A stretch of DNA of 64,000 nt from Salvator merianae (lineage: Eukaryota > Chordata > Lepidosauria > Squamata > Teiidae). Position numbers and translations under genes: made by a program. The DNA lies in assembly GCA_003586115.2 (NCBI GenBank), contig QVOM02000102.1, positions 2,830,899 through 2,894,898 of the forward strand. Direction: 5' to 3'. The notes beneath the pieces are model-generated. The model worked only from the letters and a program-made list of their open reading frames with translations. It had not been told where the DNA came from and ran no database searches. Below are positions 11,228 through 22,147 of the stretch, in pieces (position 1 is the first letter of the stretch; each line of letters starts with the position of its first letter).

Positions 11228-11784
11228 AAGAGTATCCCACAAGCTATATCTAGTAGCAATTACAAACCAGTTGGAGGGCAAACAAAAGTGAAAAATAATA
11301 ATAATAAAAAGGTTCCATTGCTGAAAACAGAATGATCATGAAATGTAATTTTCAACTTTATCCTGGAGAAAGATTTCAAAAAATTGTATGTAACAGTTCT
11401 AGAAAGTGAATCCAAATTCAATCATTATTGAGCAAAGACTTGTGAACCAATGGTGGTTGATACTTCAAACCAAACTCTATACAGAAATTTAATTTAAAAC
11501 ATTGGAACTAGGATCAAACGAAGGTTTAGCTAAAAAAAAAAAAAGAAGAAGAAGAAGAAGAAAAGAAAAAGAAAAAGAAAAAGAAAAAAGAAAACTAAAC
11601 TGTTGAAAATCAATGATAAAGTTTATTTGAAACCATCCTTAGAAATAGCAAAAGGAAACCAAGGCTCATAATGAAATGATTGCTCCAGGCAAGAAAAAGC
11701 AACAATTCATGCAGTTAAGTCAACTGACTGAAAGACTAAAATTGAAAAGTTGTAGAACAAAAATCTGAATTAACAATAAAAATG
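11228..11784. other. Unassigned AT-rich spacer with purine tract
   Basis: No open frame of note. An A- and GAA/GAAAAA-rich purine tract spans about 11531-11596. The sequence leads directly to the 5' boundary of the LINE at 11795. Confidence 0.5.
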
Positions 11785-11794
11785 AGAATTTCTG
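11785..11794 (+). repeat. Target-site duplication, left
   Basis: AGAATTTCTG here is repeated exactly at 17644-17653. The pair brackets a LINE whose 5' start (GAAGAAAGATGGCG) and 3' end fit this spacing. Confidence 0.55.
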
Positions 11795-12110
11795 GAAGAA
11801 AGATGGCGTCTGCATAACAGGTCAGTTGATTAGCCCGCTTACAAACTTTCCTCATTTTCCATTTATACGATTAAATTCGGACATATTAAGGTGGGAGTTT
11901 CCAAGGCTTAGCTATCAGAATAACAACTGAGCAGAGATAAAGTCTCATGAAGAGCTCAAACTCTTAGCAAGCAAATATTTTTGAAACTCAGACCGAGAAA
12001 GGAAAGCGGAGGCATAAAGCTGCCATAAAGAGAAAGTGTCCGAGATAAGCCACCCATAAATCTTTCTCCTAGAAATATAGAAGCGGGATACTGACCTTAT
12101 TTCGATTTCA

Positions 12111-12250
12111 CTTTTTAACTTTTTTAAAACTTTTTAAACCTTTTTAAACCTTTTTAAACCTTTTTAAACCTTTTAAAACCTTTTTTAACCTTTTAAAACC
12201 TTTTTTAACCTTTTTAAACCTTTAACCTTTTAAAACTTTTTAACTTTAAC
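12111..12250 (+). repeat. Tandem 10-bp repeat in the LINE 5' UTR
   Basis: About thirteen units of consensus TTTTTAAACC, with variants TTTTAAAACC and TTTTTTAACC, occur in exact 10-bp register immediately upstream of the ORF1 start. Such 5' UTR tandem units often act as promoter monomers in other LINEs; here that is only a suggestion. The T-then-A order of each unit argues against strong intrinsic bending. Confidence 0.9.
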
Positions 12251-12293
12251 GCTAAGCATTGCAAAGTTTTATTACTTACTAATCCGTGCAATA

Positions 12294-14138
12294 ATGGTTC
12301 TAACTAGAGCAGCTTGCAAAACACAGGGGCTGGATATAGATACAATAGCTTTTCAAGCAGATATGAACCAACAATCAAACCAGTCCAAAATAACAGACTT
12401 TTTTGGCCAGAGCCAACAAACATTTATCACTCCCCAAGAACAGATCGAGTTGAGTATGCCTGAAGATTGGTCTCTAGGTCCGCATTGTATATCTTACTCC
12501 CAAGTGGATATTGGCGGCACTAACCTTACAGAGGAATTAGTCCACGCTGAAAATTTGGCAGAGGATATAGAAACAGCAACTTCAACTAAGCCTATATATG
12601 AAATGCAAACGCCTACAACAAGAACTTGTTGGTGTCAGAAGGGGAACCTACAAGCGGAATTTTTAAAGCAAATACAAACATGGACATTAGAGCTCCCTCT
12701 AATAAAGAATTTCCTGGGAGATTGTAAGAACCTATTAACCACAATCTCAGAAATAACCATGAAAACCCTAGAAAAGATTGATTACAATACGGATAAGAAA
12801 GTAAAATCAACCGAAAGCGGCTGTCAAACAATAAAGAACACCAAAAAGGAAATGAAAAGGAAAGGCCCTACTCTAAATGTGAAAAAAAGCAAAAATATTA
12901 AGCAGCAGAAGGGACCCAAAATAACTAAAATGAACCTTAACAAACTGTTTGATATAATGAAAGAAAATGACACCAAGGCAAACAAAAAGGAACGAGAAAA
13001 CAGAAATAAGATTTCCCATCTCCCTGCGCCTAGAAAGAAACAGTCTGCTACTAACCATAAGCAAAAAGTTAAGCAAACAGACAGCCTAAATACAGATGAG
13101 AATTCCCAGGTGACTAATCCAGATCTCACTGGAAAGGAACATAACAACAAACTCTCTATGCTACAGTATGAAAAGACAAATAATACCCATCCTCAAAAGA
13201 GTATCAGCCCAGTTTCTTTTATCCAAACACAATGGAATCTACAACTTATGCCTATGCAATTGGCATTTACAAACTACCCCAAGCTCCAGGGTTTTATGTC
13301 TCAAAGAGCAAAGAAACAACATTTTGCTGACCTTTTCTATCAACTCACCTCTTTTTGGCTACCCTGGACTGAAATTCACAAGGTAGAATACCTAAATCAT
13401 AAAAGGGCTATAATAACTTTTTCATCACGCGCAACAGTAAGAAGAATTCTGGCACACAAGTGGTCCTTTGCCCAAGAAGAAATTGGCATGACAAGATATT
13501 ATATGGATCAGACATGTAACATTGACAACAGTATCTTTAGCAAAAGAGAACTGGAAAACAATAAAAACCAAGAATTTTAGCCTGAGGAATTATCACTGAT
13601 ATCATCATTCAACAAGCTACCTGCTTTAGAACAAAAGAACATTTTATCAAGACTGTCTCAGCTAAAAATTACCCTACAAGAACAACAAGAACTTAACAGT
13701 AGACCAAAGGAGCAGACTTTACTCGCAAGGAGATCTCCTACAGCTGGTAATTTTTCTCATTCCTTACTACATACTACAAAAACAAACTACTCACCTGCAA
13801 TTAAATTACAACAAGATAATGGGCCCAACCTAAAAAGACTAACTTTGCAGTTAGATACTAAAATCTCACCACTTGACTACCAAAAAAAGGACTTAAAATT
13901 TTCACGCTTTCACGTTGTGGATTGGCAAGCTATGAGACGCCTCTCAGATAAGGAGCTGGGTCAACCGGATGTATCAAAGAACTGCCAAAAGACCCTGCCC
14001 TTGTACTTTGATAGACAAACCAACGTCGTTGTCCATGACTATAATGATGAAATAGAGGTTTTCCCTGCAACAATGAACAAAAGAGATAAAAAGGAAAACC
14101 CTCTAAACGTAACTAAGAACTCCAAACAACTACCTTGA
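12294..14138 (+). pseudogene. LINE ORF1 protein with PIP-box, one internal stop
   Basis: The frame opens at ATAATGG, with A at -3 and G at +4. It runs 428 codons to TAG at 13578-13580, then stays open in the same frame to TGA at 14136, giving 614 codons if the amber is read through or is a mutation. Residues 30-37 read QSKITDFF, a textbook PCNA-interacting box. Residues about 180-260 are rich in Lys, Asn and Gln and strongly basic, fit for nucleic acid binding. Residues about 335-410 (VEYLNHKRAIITFSS, TVRRILAHKWSF) resemble a small RRM-like alternation, low confidence. After the TAG, SFNKLPALEQKNILSRL and QLKITLQEQQEL could form a coiled coil. No CCHC knuckle is seen. ORF1 products of LINEs coat the RNA as chaperones; that role is assumed. 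Confidence 0.7.
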
Positions 14139-17100
14139 CTATCCTCGGACTTAAAACAAACAAAAATTCTTACTTGGAATATAGCAGGATGGAACAATAA
14201 AATTATGGACAGCAAATTCAAACTATATCTGGAGAAATATGACATATTTTTCTCCAAGAAACCTGGTTAAGAGAACACCAGGTAGTTAATGTCCCTGGTT
14301 TCAAAGTATATGTTAGCCCTGCCATTAAATCTTCATCATATGGCAGAGCAAAAGGTGGTCTCCTGACACTAGTTTCAGCAGAGCTTGACTGTAATGTTCA
14401 ACATCAAGAGTGGGTCAACTATAACAGCAATAACAACAACTTTCTGATCATTCAGATTGACAGCAAATATGTTGGCACAATCTTTGGCATCAACGTATAT
14501 TTCCCACCTTCCAATTCTACAGATTTATTACTAAACAGATGGAGGGAATTGGGTGAAGTGGTTGAAAAGATCAACTTTACTTACCCAGAAGCCATGTTCA
14601 TCATAGCAGGGGACTTTAACGCCAGAACGGGACAAGATGCCACAACCTATATGGACCGAACTGGACTGAGGCTGGATGACTCTTGGTACCTTCCTTGGCA
14701 CTCTTATGACAAGATCTTGAATAAACAAGGCAAACTTCTACTGCAATTTTTATTCAACAATCATTTATTAAAACTTCATGGCAGTGAGAAGGACCGATCC
14801 AATGGATATTTCACTTATTTTAAAAACACAGGAGCTAGTGCTACTGACCACTTTCTGGTTTCACCGGAACTCCTTACCCACATTCAATACATGGATATTT
14901 ACAATAGGACGGAAAGTGATCATCTTCCCTTAATGCTCCTCGTTAATTTAGGACTAAATCATACCAAGCCTTTGAAAACTCCTCTGGACGGAGTAATACA
15001 AGGCCCCCGCAGAATCAGATGGAATATGCGTCTAAATCAGGATATAGAAACAGTGATTTTATCTAACCACATGACGCAGCTCAGAGCACTAGCCATGTCC
15101 TCCTCTTCTAACATCAAGGAGATGTTCTCTAAAATAAGCCTGGAACTGACCCCACATCTCACCACAGATAACCACTGGAAAATACAAATTTATGCTTCTT
15201 GGTTTGACAAAGAATGTAGAACTGCCAGGAAAAAATTACGCTGTTTACAAACAAAAGCTAGGAAGGAAAAAACTCCATTTTCTATCCAGGCTCTAATAAC
15301 CTTCCGATCGCACTATAAACAACTGATAGCAACTAAGAAACACTTGTACAGATGATCCCAGTGGAAAGAACTAGGCTTCAGCCTTACACAAAGAAATGAG
15401 AAGAGATTCTGGGAAATTGTCACTAAAGGCTTGCATTCCAACAAAGAAATATGTGAGGCTCATATCACCGCCGAGGCCTGGACGAAACACTTTTATAAAA
15501 TCTACAATAAAAAGAAGGGAGAAATACATGGGACAAAAGCACCCAAGAGTAAAGAACCTTTACCAATTTGGCCTCCAGTAACTATAGAAGAATGCAAAAG
15601 CCTAATAAACAAGCTATCTGTGGGGAAGGCCCCAGGGGAAGATCTGCTTCCCCCAGAATTATTCAAAGAGTATAATGATTGGTGGGCACCCATTTTGGCA
15701 AGACTATTTACAGACATTGATACAAATTGCCATATACCTGACAATTGGAAACTTAGCATAATTTTTCCCATATATAAAAAAAGTAACAGGGATGATCCCA
15801 CAAACTATCGACCTATCTCCCTGTTGAACATTTCCTATAAATTGTACACGTGTCATCTCCTTTCCAAACTCGAGGATTGGGAAACAACTGAGAAGATACT
15901 CTTCCCAGAGCAAGCCGGTTTCAGGAGATCTTACTGCACAATTGACCATGGATTTACTCTGAAGGCCCTGATACAAGAGTATAATGCTGTTCACAAAAGA
16001 CCAATATATGCTGCTTTTATAGACCTTACATCTGCATTTGACTCAATAGACAGAGAACGATTATGGGAAAAGCTAAGAGCTACCAACGTCGATAGAAGGC
16101 TCCTCCAAATTCTGATTGAAATCCACCAAATCACCTTTGCTAGAGTCAGAATTGGAGTACAAGGTCTACTAACAGAACCCATCCCAATCAACAGAGGGGT
16201 GAAACAGGGATGCAACTTGGCTCCTTTTCTATTCAACATCTATATCAATGATATTGTTCTAGCGATGAATTCGTCAGAACATTTTACCCCCTCCATAGGA
16301 GGTCGCAAGGTCTCTATCTTACTTTATGCTGACGATATGGTTTTAATCTCGTACACTAAAATTGGACTCCAAAGGATGCTCTTAAAGCTGAGCACATATT
16401 GCAAGCAGGAGTATCTGAACATAAATCATGAGAAATCCAAAATAATGGTCTTTGGTAAGACGAGATTAAAATCGAGTTGGCACATAGATAAATGTAGGGT
16501 CGAGCAGTGTTTATCTTTCAAGTATCTAGGCGTATTCTTCCAAAATTCCTTGAGCTGGAATGTTCATCTTAAATCCATTTGTTTATCTGCAAAAAGGCTA
16601 GTAGGTGTTATACTAAAATTATTTTATTCAAGGGGAGGCGAGTTGGTTGGGCCAGTTTTAAAAATCTTTTTAAGTAAAGTCATTCCACATATGCTTTATG
16701 GTATCGAGATATGGGGATGGGACGATAGGAGAATAAACAAATTAGAAACAATTCAAAATTACTTCCTGAGAAGAATTCTTGGGCTCCCTCAAGCCACTCC
16801 AGCTTGCTTGCTACGTATGGAAGTAGGCATGCCCTCAGTAGCAGTCAGGGCACATCTTGCCCTTTTAAGATTTCATAAAAGACTTTCTAGGCTACCCGAC
16901 AACCAGATAGCAAAAATCTGTTATCAATATTATCAGAGAAAGCAGATATGGAAGGACAACTTTGCAGGAATAATTCAACTATATCACCTGCCCCCTTTGG
17001 AGACAATCCTAACCTGGGATACCAACAAAATGCGGGATCACCTGCTGAACTGTGATGCTTCCAGGGATGCTGAGTGCACAAAGCAATCTAAATTTGCCAA

Positions 17101-17488
17101 ATGGTACCCCAAGTTTAAGAAACACAAAATTGGGGCCAACTACCTTTTAAGTATAGTAAATGCACCCCTTAGGAAAGCTTTCACTTCTGTGCGTTTCCAA
17201 ACTCTTCCTATCATGCACACCATAGGTCGTTATCAAAATATCCCAAAAAGCCAACGTACCTGCATTTGCAATCCAACCAGGGTCGAGGATATTGTACATT
17301 TTATTTTATACTGCCCTCTTTATGACTCCATAAGGACTAATCTCCTTGGTGGAATTATATGTAATTACACGCGACCAGAGGAGGATCTAATATGTTTTCT
17401 CCTAGCCGATGTTTTCCCCCATGTTACGTTCCAGGTAGCTTGTTTTATTCGGGCTGCACTTAAAATTAGAAAGGCCCACATCGGTTGA
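14139..17488 (+). pseudogene. LINE ORF2: endonuclease and reverse transcriptase
   Basis: It begins in ORF1's frame straight after the TGA. TWNIAGW at 14172 holds the endonuclease Asn. One base is missing near 14250, moving the frame just before LQETW, whose Glu codon is 14258-14260. The second frame then runs to 17488 with a single TGA at 15353. Endonuclease motifs AGDFNARTG (about 14605) and SDH (14915-14923) are intact. RT motifs: FIDLTSAFD with Asp codons at 16022 and 16040, GVKQGCNLAPFLFNIYIND, and YADD at 16325-16336. A C-terminal CxC...H...C cluster (17261-17314) resembles the zinc-knuckle-like end of I/Jockey-type LINEs. The product would nick target DNA and prime reverse transcription from the nick. 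Catalytic residues look preserved, so the copy is young or recently active. Confidence 0.85.
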
Positions 17489-17643
17489 AATATTTGTAAT
17501 TTAAATGTATAATACTTTTACCATGTTTTATGTTTGTACATAGTCTTCGGAGAGGGGCGGCATATAAATCTAATAAATAAATAAAATAAATAATAAATTT
17601 GTTATGGCAATGGCTACAACAATAAAGTTATGCTTAAGCTTTA
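17489..17643 (+). other. LINE 3' UTR and tail
   Basis: A short AT-rich UTR carries GAGAGGGGCGGCATATAAAT followed by AATAAATAAATAAAAT repeats to about 17600. The 45 bases after the tail (GTTATGGCAATGGCTACAAC and an AATAAA) lie inside the 10-bp duplication and so probably belong to the element. Confidence 0.55.
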
Positions 17644-17653
17644 AGAATTTCTG
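17644..17653 (+). repeat. Target-site duplication, right
   Basis: AGAATTTCTG repeats the bases at 11785-11794 exactly and closes the LINE. Confidence 0.55.
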
Positions 17654-17717
17654 ACTTAACAAACAGGAGACTCTTGTTTGAGATTCTTTAGGATATGAAT
17701 AAAGTACTGAAAACTAT

Positions 17718-18249
17718 GGGCCTTTTCACACTTAGTGAGTGGAACATTCCAGGACACTCGCTGGAACAGAGCATTTCTACTTGCAAATAGTCCCAGCTGA
17801 CTGGAACCAAAGTCCACCTGATACTCACTTGAAAGTCATCAGCTGTGTTCAAGAAAATTGCTGTCTCCAAGCCAACTAACACATCAAGTGAGGATCAGGA
17901 AAGGTGCATTCAACCACTTCCTGGTTTGGAATGGCAATGGGGCAGGGACTGTGTGGCTGTGCAGGCATCATCGAACAGTTCAAACCCAGGTTTGGACTTT
18001 GGGGTCTGGACTCTGGTGGCCATTCAGACTTGTCTGGACACATGTCTGGACACAAGTCCAATCACAGCTCCTCTGGGTCCAGACACAGCTACATAATTAG
18101 TGCATTCCCATTCACACTGCTTCCCCAGCTGGCCAGCTTGCAAACTGTTCCAGCACTGACAGGTGCGAACTCTCCTCACTGTATCCATTCCTGGCCAGCC
18201 TGAACACTGCTAATTAGAATGTTCTACTGTTGTAAGTGCAAACAAGCCC
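17718..18249 (+). mobile_element. GGGCC-ended DNA transposon copy H3 (complete)
   Basis: This 532-bp element has termini GGGCCTTTTCACACTTAGTG and TAAGTGCAAACAAGCCC. It is flanked by TAT at 17715-17717 and TAT at 18250-18252. The interior matches H1 and H2 throughout (CACTCGCTGGAAC, CAGCTGACTGG, GGTTTGGACTTTGGGG, CAGCACTGACAGGTGCG). It is the best unbroken reference for this subfamily in the window. No coding capacity. Confidence 0.75.
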
Positions 18250-18477
18250 TATATCTACTCCAACCCTTGGTGAAATAAACTTGCTAATGTATTGTTCTGA
18301 TCATGTTATGACACTCAAGAACTTGCCTACAAAATTGTCCTTTAGTTACAGAGGTGGAAAAGTCAAAAGTTTATTTTGGTGGGGTGACCTTCCAACGTAG
18401 AGTTAACAAATGTTTAAAAAATCAACATAAAATCAGTTTTCAGACATAAGTCCACACCTCTTTTTGCCCCTGAATGT

Positions 18478-18700
18478 TAAAGTTCAAGAGTTCAAGAAAA
18501 TACCTTGCAATTAACCCTTTCTTAACCTGAAACTTAGAATGTATAGGCAAATCTATATTTATTCTGGGGAAAAAAACTAAAAGTATCCAGAAAAAGTTAA
18601 CTTGCTCTGAAAGAGTTAAGAAGACATGAAGCTTCAGTGCTTGACTGTAGGAGGTTACAAAAAATAACCCTGCTGAGATAATTACCTTGTTGAGCCAGGA
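18478..18700. repeat. Dispersed repeat R, copy 1
   Basis: This matches 63655-63905 on the same strand: GTTCAAGAAAATACC, CTCTGAAAGAGTTAAGA, GTGAAGCTT or ATGAAGCTTC, CAGTGCTTGA and ACAGGAGGCTTCACAAA or GTAGGAGGTTACAAAAA follow in the same order. The homology may extend left toward 18380. It carries no open frame and no recognised family signature, and it ends in a purine tract (AAGGAAGGAAGG) at about 18695-18775. Confidence 0.5.
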
Positions 18701-18775
18701 AAAAAAAAAAAAGGAAGGAAGGAAGAAGGAAAGGAGGAACGAGGGGAAAAGGAAAAGGAAAAGGGAAGAAAAGAC

Positions 18776-19863
18776 CACCCTTTCAAAACTTGTTTTGACA
18801 GTTAGCAATCAAGATAATAAGGTGCCTGGTCTCTGAATGACAAAGATCTCCAAAATAAAGAATATGTGTCTTGTAGAAATATGCATGAATTGGAAAATAA
18901 TGGCTTGGATCGTAACAAAACTGAAGTAGTTTGGGACAGACAATTGGCCATTGAATTTAGAAACAGCTGTCCCATTTGATGACAAATTAACCATCTCCAT
19001 TCATACTCTAGCCTACTTTCCTTCCCCACTTGTGCCCAATCAACTCCTGAGCCATGCCTCACCATCCCGAACCAGTATGCAGGGTACTTGCCTGCTGCCC
19101 ACAGCTCTATGCCCATCTACTTTCATTGGATACACAGTTTAAAGTTTTAAAGTTCCAAGGTGAAAAGAGTCTGCTCTGGGAAACTAGCAGCTATCTCAGC
19201 ATGGCAAAGTTTGGAACAGAAGTAATGTGGGAGCTGTGACCTCATCCTGGGGTCGTCTTGAAAAGACGGATCCAAATGTGTATTAATATTTTTCTATGGG
19301 GAAAGGAGCATGGAAGCAATGAGCTTTTGTGTACCATGTGTACATGTCCATGCTTCTGACAAAACTAGAGTATGGGACATAGGTCCAGATGCATACATAT
19401 CTGGAAAGCTATTGCACCTCTGTTTGTTGGCTGTGACTGATAAAGACAATGGGGTTGTATACCTGAAAGAAATTCTTCAGGTGGTTGCACATTAACTCCA
19501 ATTCCATCAAACTGAGTTGCCCAAGATTCTTGATAGCTGCATATCAGGCTAACACACTTGGATAATGTAGTTTGCCTAATTTTGATGTTTCTGCAATGAC
19601 ACCTGCTGAGATCTTTTGACATTTAAAAGGATTTTTCATGTGAGCTTCGGGGCCAGAATGAGGGCTAGTATGGAGCAGTGTGACCATGCAGATGGCACCG
19701 TTCCATACCATAACTTGCTGTAATGCAAACTAGAGGATGTCATTCATCCAGATCCAGTGGGCCAGATCACAGCAAGGAAAGTGCAGAAATATCTTTGGTG
19801 AACTGTGAGAGAGAAATGAGAGAGAAATAAAGCTCCTAGACAAACCAAATTGTTCTTCCCTAC
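18776..19863. other. Unassigned non-coding stretch
   Basis: Several overlapping short frames on both strands, none with a recognisable domain. No tandem structure. It leads into a 5'-truncated CR1 at about 19864. Confidence 0.4.
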
Positions 19864-21464
19864 AGCAGATGGTTATAGAATCAACCAGAGGAAAGGGAAT
19901 TCTGAACTTTATCTTAAGTAATGCTCAGGACCTGGTACAAGATGTCATTGTGGCTGATCCAATATGCTACAGCAGCCACAAAGCTATAACCTTCAACTTA
20001 TATACAGGCAGTAAGTTGTCAATAAAATCTAACACAGAGATCTTAAGCTTTCATTAACAGAACTTCTCAAAAGTGAGGAAACTTGTAAAAAGGAAATTGA
20101 AGGGAAAGTTAGAACAGTCCAATAATTCCAAAATGCATGGGGACTATTTATAAATGCAATAATTGAGGCTTATTTAGAATGCATACCTCAAAGAACAAAG
20201 GGCACTGCCAAGTCCAACAAAACATAACTGTGGCTTACAAGTGTAGTATGGAAGTCATTAAAAACAAGAAAAGCTTACATAGAAAATGAAAGGTTTATTC
20301 TAATGAGGAAAACTGAAGGAACATAAATTTTGATGTAAAAATGTAAGGTAACAATCAGAAATGTTGATAAGAACTTTTAGAAACACTTTGTTAAAATGAT
20401 CAAAAGAAATAGTAAGAAATGATCTAACTACATCAGAAGTAAGAACCCGGCCAAAAAGCAATTGGATCATCATATGATGAGGGACAGAAAAGGATAATTA
20501 AAGAGGACATGGAGACTGCAGACAAGCTAAATTAATTATTTGCCTCTGTATGCATTGAGGTCATATGCCAGTAGCTGAGCCTTTCATAAGGGAAACTTCC
20601 CAAAAAATAAGAAAACTAATAAAAAGGAAAAGGAAGGGGAAAGTTGGAAGTGTCCAATCATTCCAAAATGCATGTAGGCTATTTACAAATGCAATAATGA
20701 AAGCTTAACTAGAATGCATACAAAAAAGAAGAAAGGGCTAAGAGGAAACCAGTGTTGCTTACAAATGCAGTACAGGAAGTCATTAAATACAAGAGAAGCT
20801 CATTTATAAATTGGAAGCCATGTCTTAATGAGGAGAGCAAGAAGGAACATAAATTCTGGCAGAGCAAATGCAAAGTAGCAATCAGGAATGCTAAGAATGA
20901 TTTTGAGGAATACATTGCAAAAAAAAATTGTAGAAATAATTAGAACTTCTTTCAGTACATCAGACATAAGAATTCAACCAGGAAAGCAATTGGAGCAGTA
21001 GATGACAATGGACCAGAAGAGATAATTAAAAAGGATATGGAAACAGCAGAGATGCTAAACACGTGTCATATGCCTGCAACTAAGGGAGCAAATCAGAATA
21101 ATTTTGATAGAAGTAACCAGAGAGGAGATCCTCACATGTCTTAGTAAACTAAATGCTAACTAACCACCAGAGCAGATGGTTTTCATCCAAGAAGGAAGTC
21201 AAATGCAAAATAGTTGGTCTTTTAGCCAAAATATACAATATTTCTCTAAGATTAAGGTCTCTGTGTCTGAAAACTTGAGGGTATCAAATGTAACATCAAT
21301 CTTCAAAAAAGGATTTAGGGGTGATCTAGGAAATTATGGACCAGACAGGTTAGCATCCACTGTAGGCAAAGTGATGAAAACCATCATTAAGGATAAAATT
21401 ATTGATCACATAAAGGTGCAAGCACTGCTGAAAGAAAATATACATGGCTTCTGCAAAGGTAAAT
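19864..21464 (+). mobile_element. Decayed CR1 LINE, 5' segment, with internal duplication
   Basis: ESTRGKGILNFILSNAQD at 19875 equals EPTRGKGILDLILSNTQD of the CR1 at 51593. The endonuclease-RT linker (VIKYKRSSF, NEESKKEHKFW, AIRNAKNDFEEYIAK) and the RT start (FKKGFRGDLGNYGP, KVMKTIIKDKI) follow with many breaks. Part of the linker occurs twice: about 20055-20560 and again about 20595-21070, both beginning with a GAGGAAACTTGTAAAAAGG-like or AGAAAACTAATAAAAAGG-like block. The copy is interrupted at CTGCAAAGGTAAAT by a complete LTR and resumes at 23047. Confidence 0.75.
21461..21464. repeat. LTR target duplication AAAT, left
   Basis: The CR1 reads GGTAAAT here and AAATCATG resumes at 23047. 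The intact CR1 at about 52710 reads GGTAAATCATG, so AAAT is the duplicated target. Confidence 0.75.
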
Positions 21465-22112
21465 TGTTATGAGCCGTACACTAGGAGCATTGGTTGTAGT
21501 GGGAACTAGCTCACCCAGGTAGCAAGCACACAATGGGATCTTAATACTAGTTTTTTTTTTAAAAAAAGATAAATTGACATGGTAACTCCACAATAGAATG
21601 AGCAGGGGACAGTAAAAACAACAACAACAAAAACAAATTAAAAAAAATTAAAAACCCCAACTCAAATGAAGATCAAATAAAATCAGAAAACAAACTTTAT
21701 TAAAAACTGCAGGAAAAGCTTTTAAAAGGCTCAAAAATACATAATGGTTTTTTTGCAGCTGACTGGGAGGGCTGTGAAGGTTACAGAATAGTTGTAGTCC
21801 TATACAAATAAAGACAGAGGTCTTCCTTCTTGCAGCATACTGTGCATGTGCAAAAGGTCTAATAAGACAAAACAGTTCTCCATGCAGTACCTTTTTTATG
21901 AATGAGAAGGTCATTTATGATCAATTTCAACAGGTAGGCATGGAAATGAGCAGATAAAAAGGGGAAGGAAGAGAAATTTGCCATAATTATTTTGTCCTAC
22001 TCTAATGGAAGGAAGCCCTAGTTTGGCCAGGAGGCTTCAAAGTCCAGTTGACCTTTAAAAGCCAAAGTTGCTGAAACTGCAACTGTGTAACAATGAAGAA
22101 GTAAACAAAATT

Positions 22113-22147
<35 letters not shown>

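Larger units (their letters stand above)
11795..17643 (+). mobile_element. Near-complete two-ORF LINE, Vingi/I-like
   Basis: This element has a 5' UTR of about 500 bases starting GAAGAAAGATGGCGTC (the AGATGGCG core resembles a YY1 site), ORF1 at 12294-14138, ORF2 at 14139-17488 and a short 3' UTR. The UTR contains GGGGCGGCATATAAATC and an AATAAATAAAT tail, then about 45 further bases to the right 10-bp duplication. Breaks are few: TAG at 13578, TGA at 14136, one missing base near 14250 and TGA at 15353. ORF2 has an apurinic-type endonuclease and RT with I/Jockey-superfamily motif styles and no evident RNase H, which suggests the Vingi clade. That clade name is an inference from motif style and needs a tree. 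Confidence 0.7.

Noticed and set aside
12111..12250. Phased A-tract DNA bending at the 10-bp array
   Set aside because: The units are T-then-A (TTTTTAAA), an arrangement known to give little net curvature compared with A-then-T.
13578..13580. Programmed amber readthrough within ORF1
   Set aside because: TAG followed by CCT is not a known permissive context; a point mutation is simpler.
22112..22147. CRISPR-like or satellite array
   Set aside because: It is a plain trinucleotide microsatellite without spacers.
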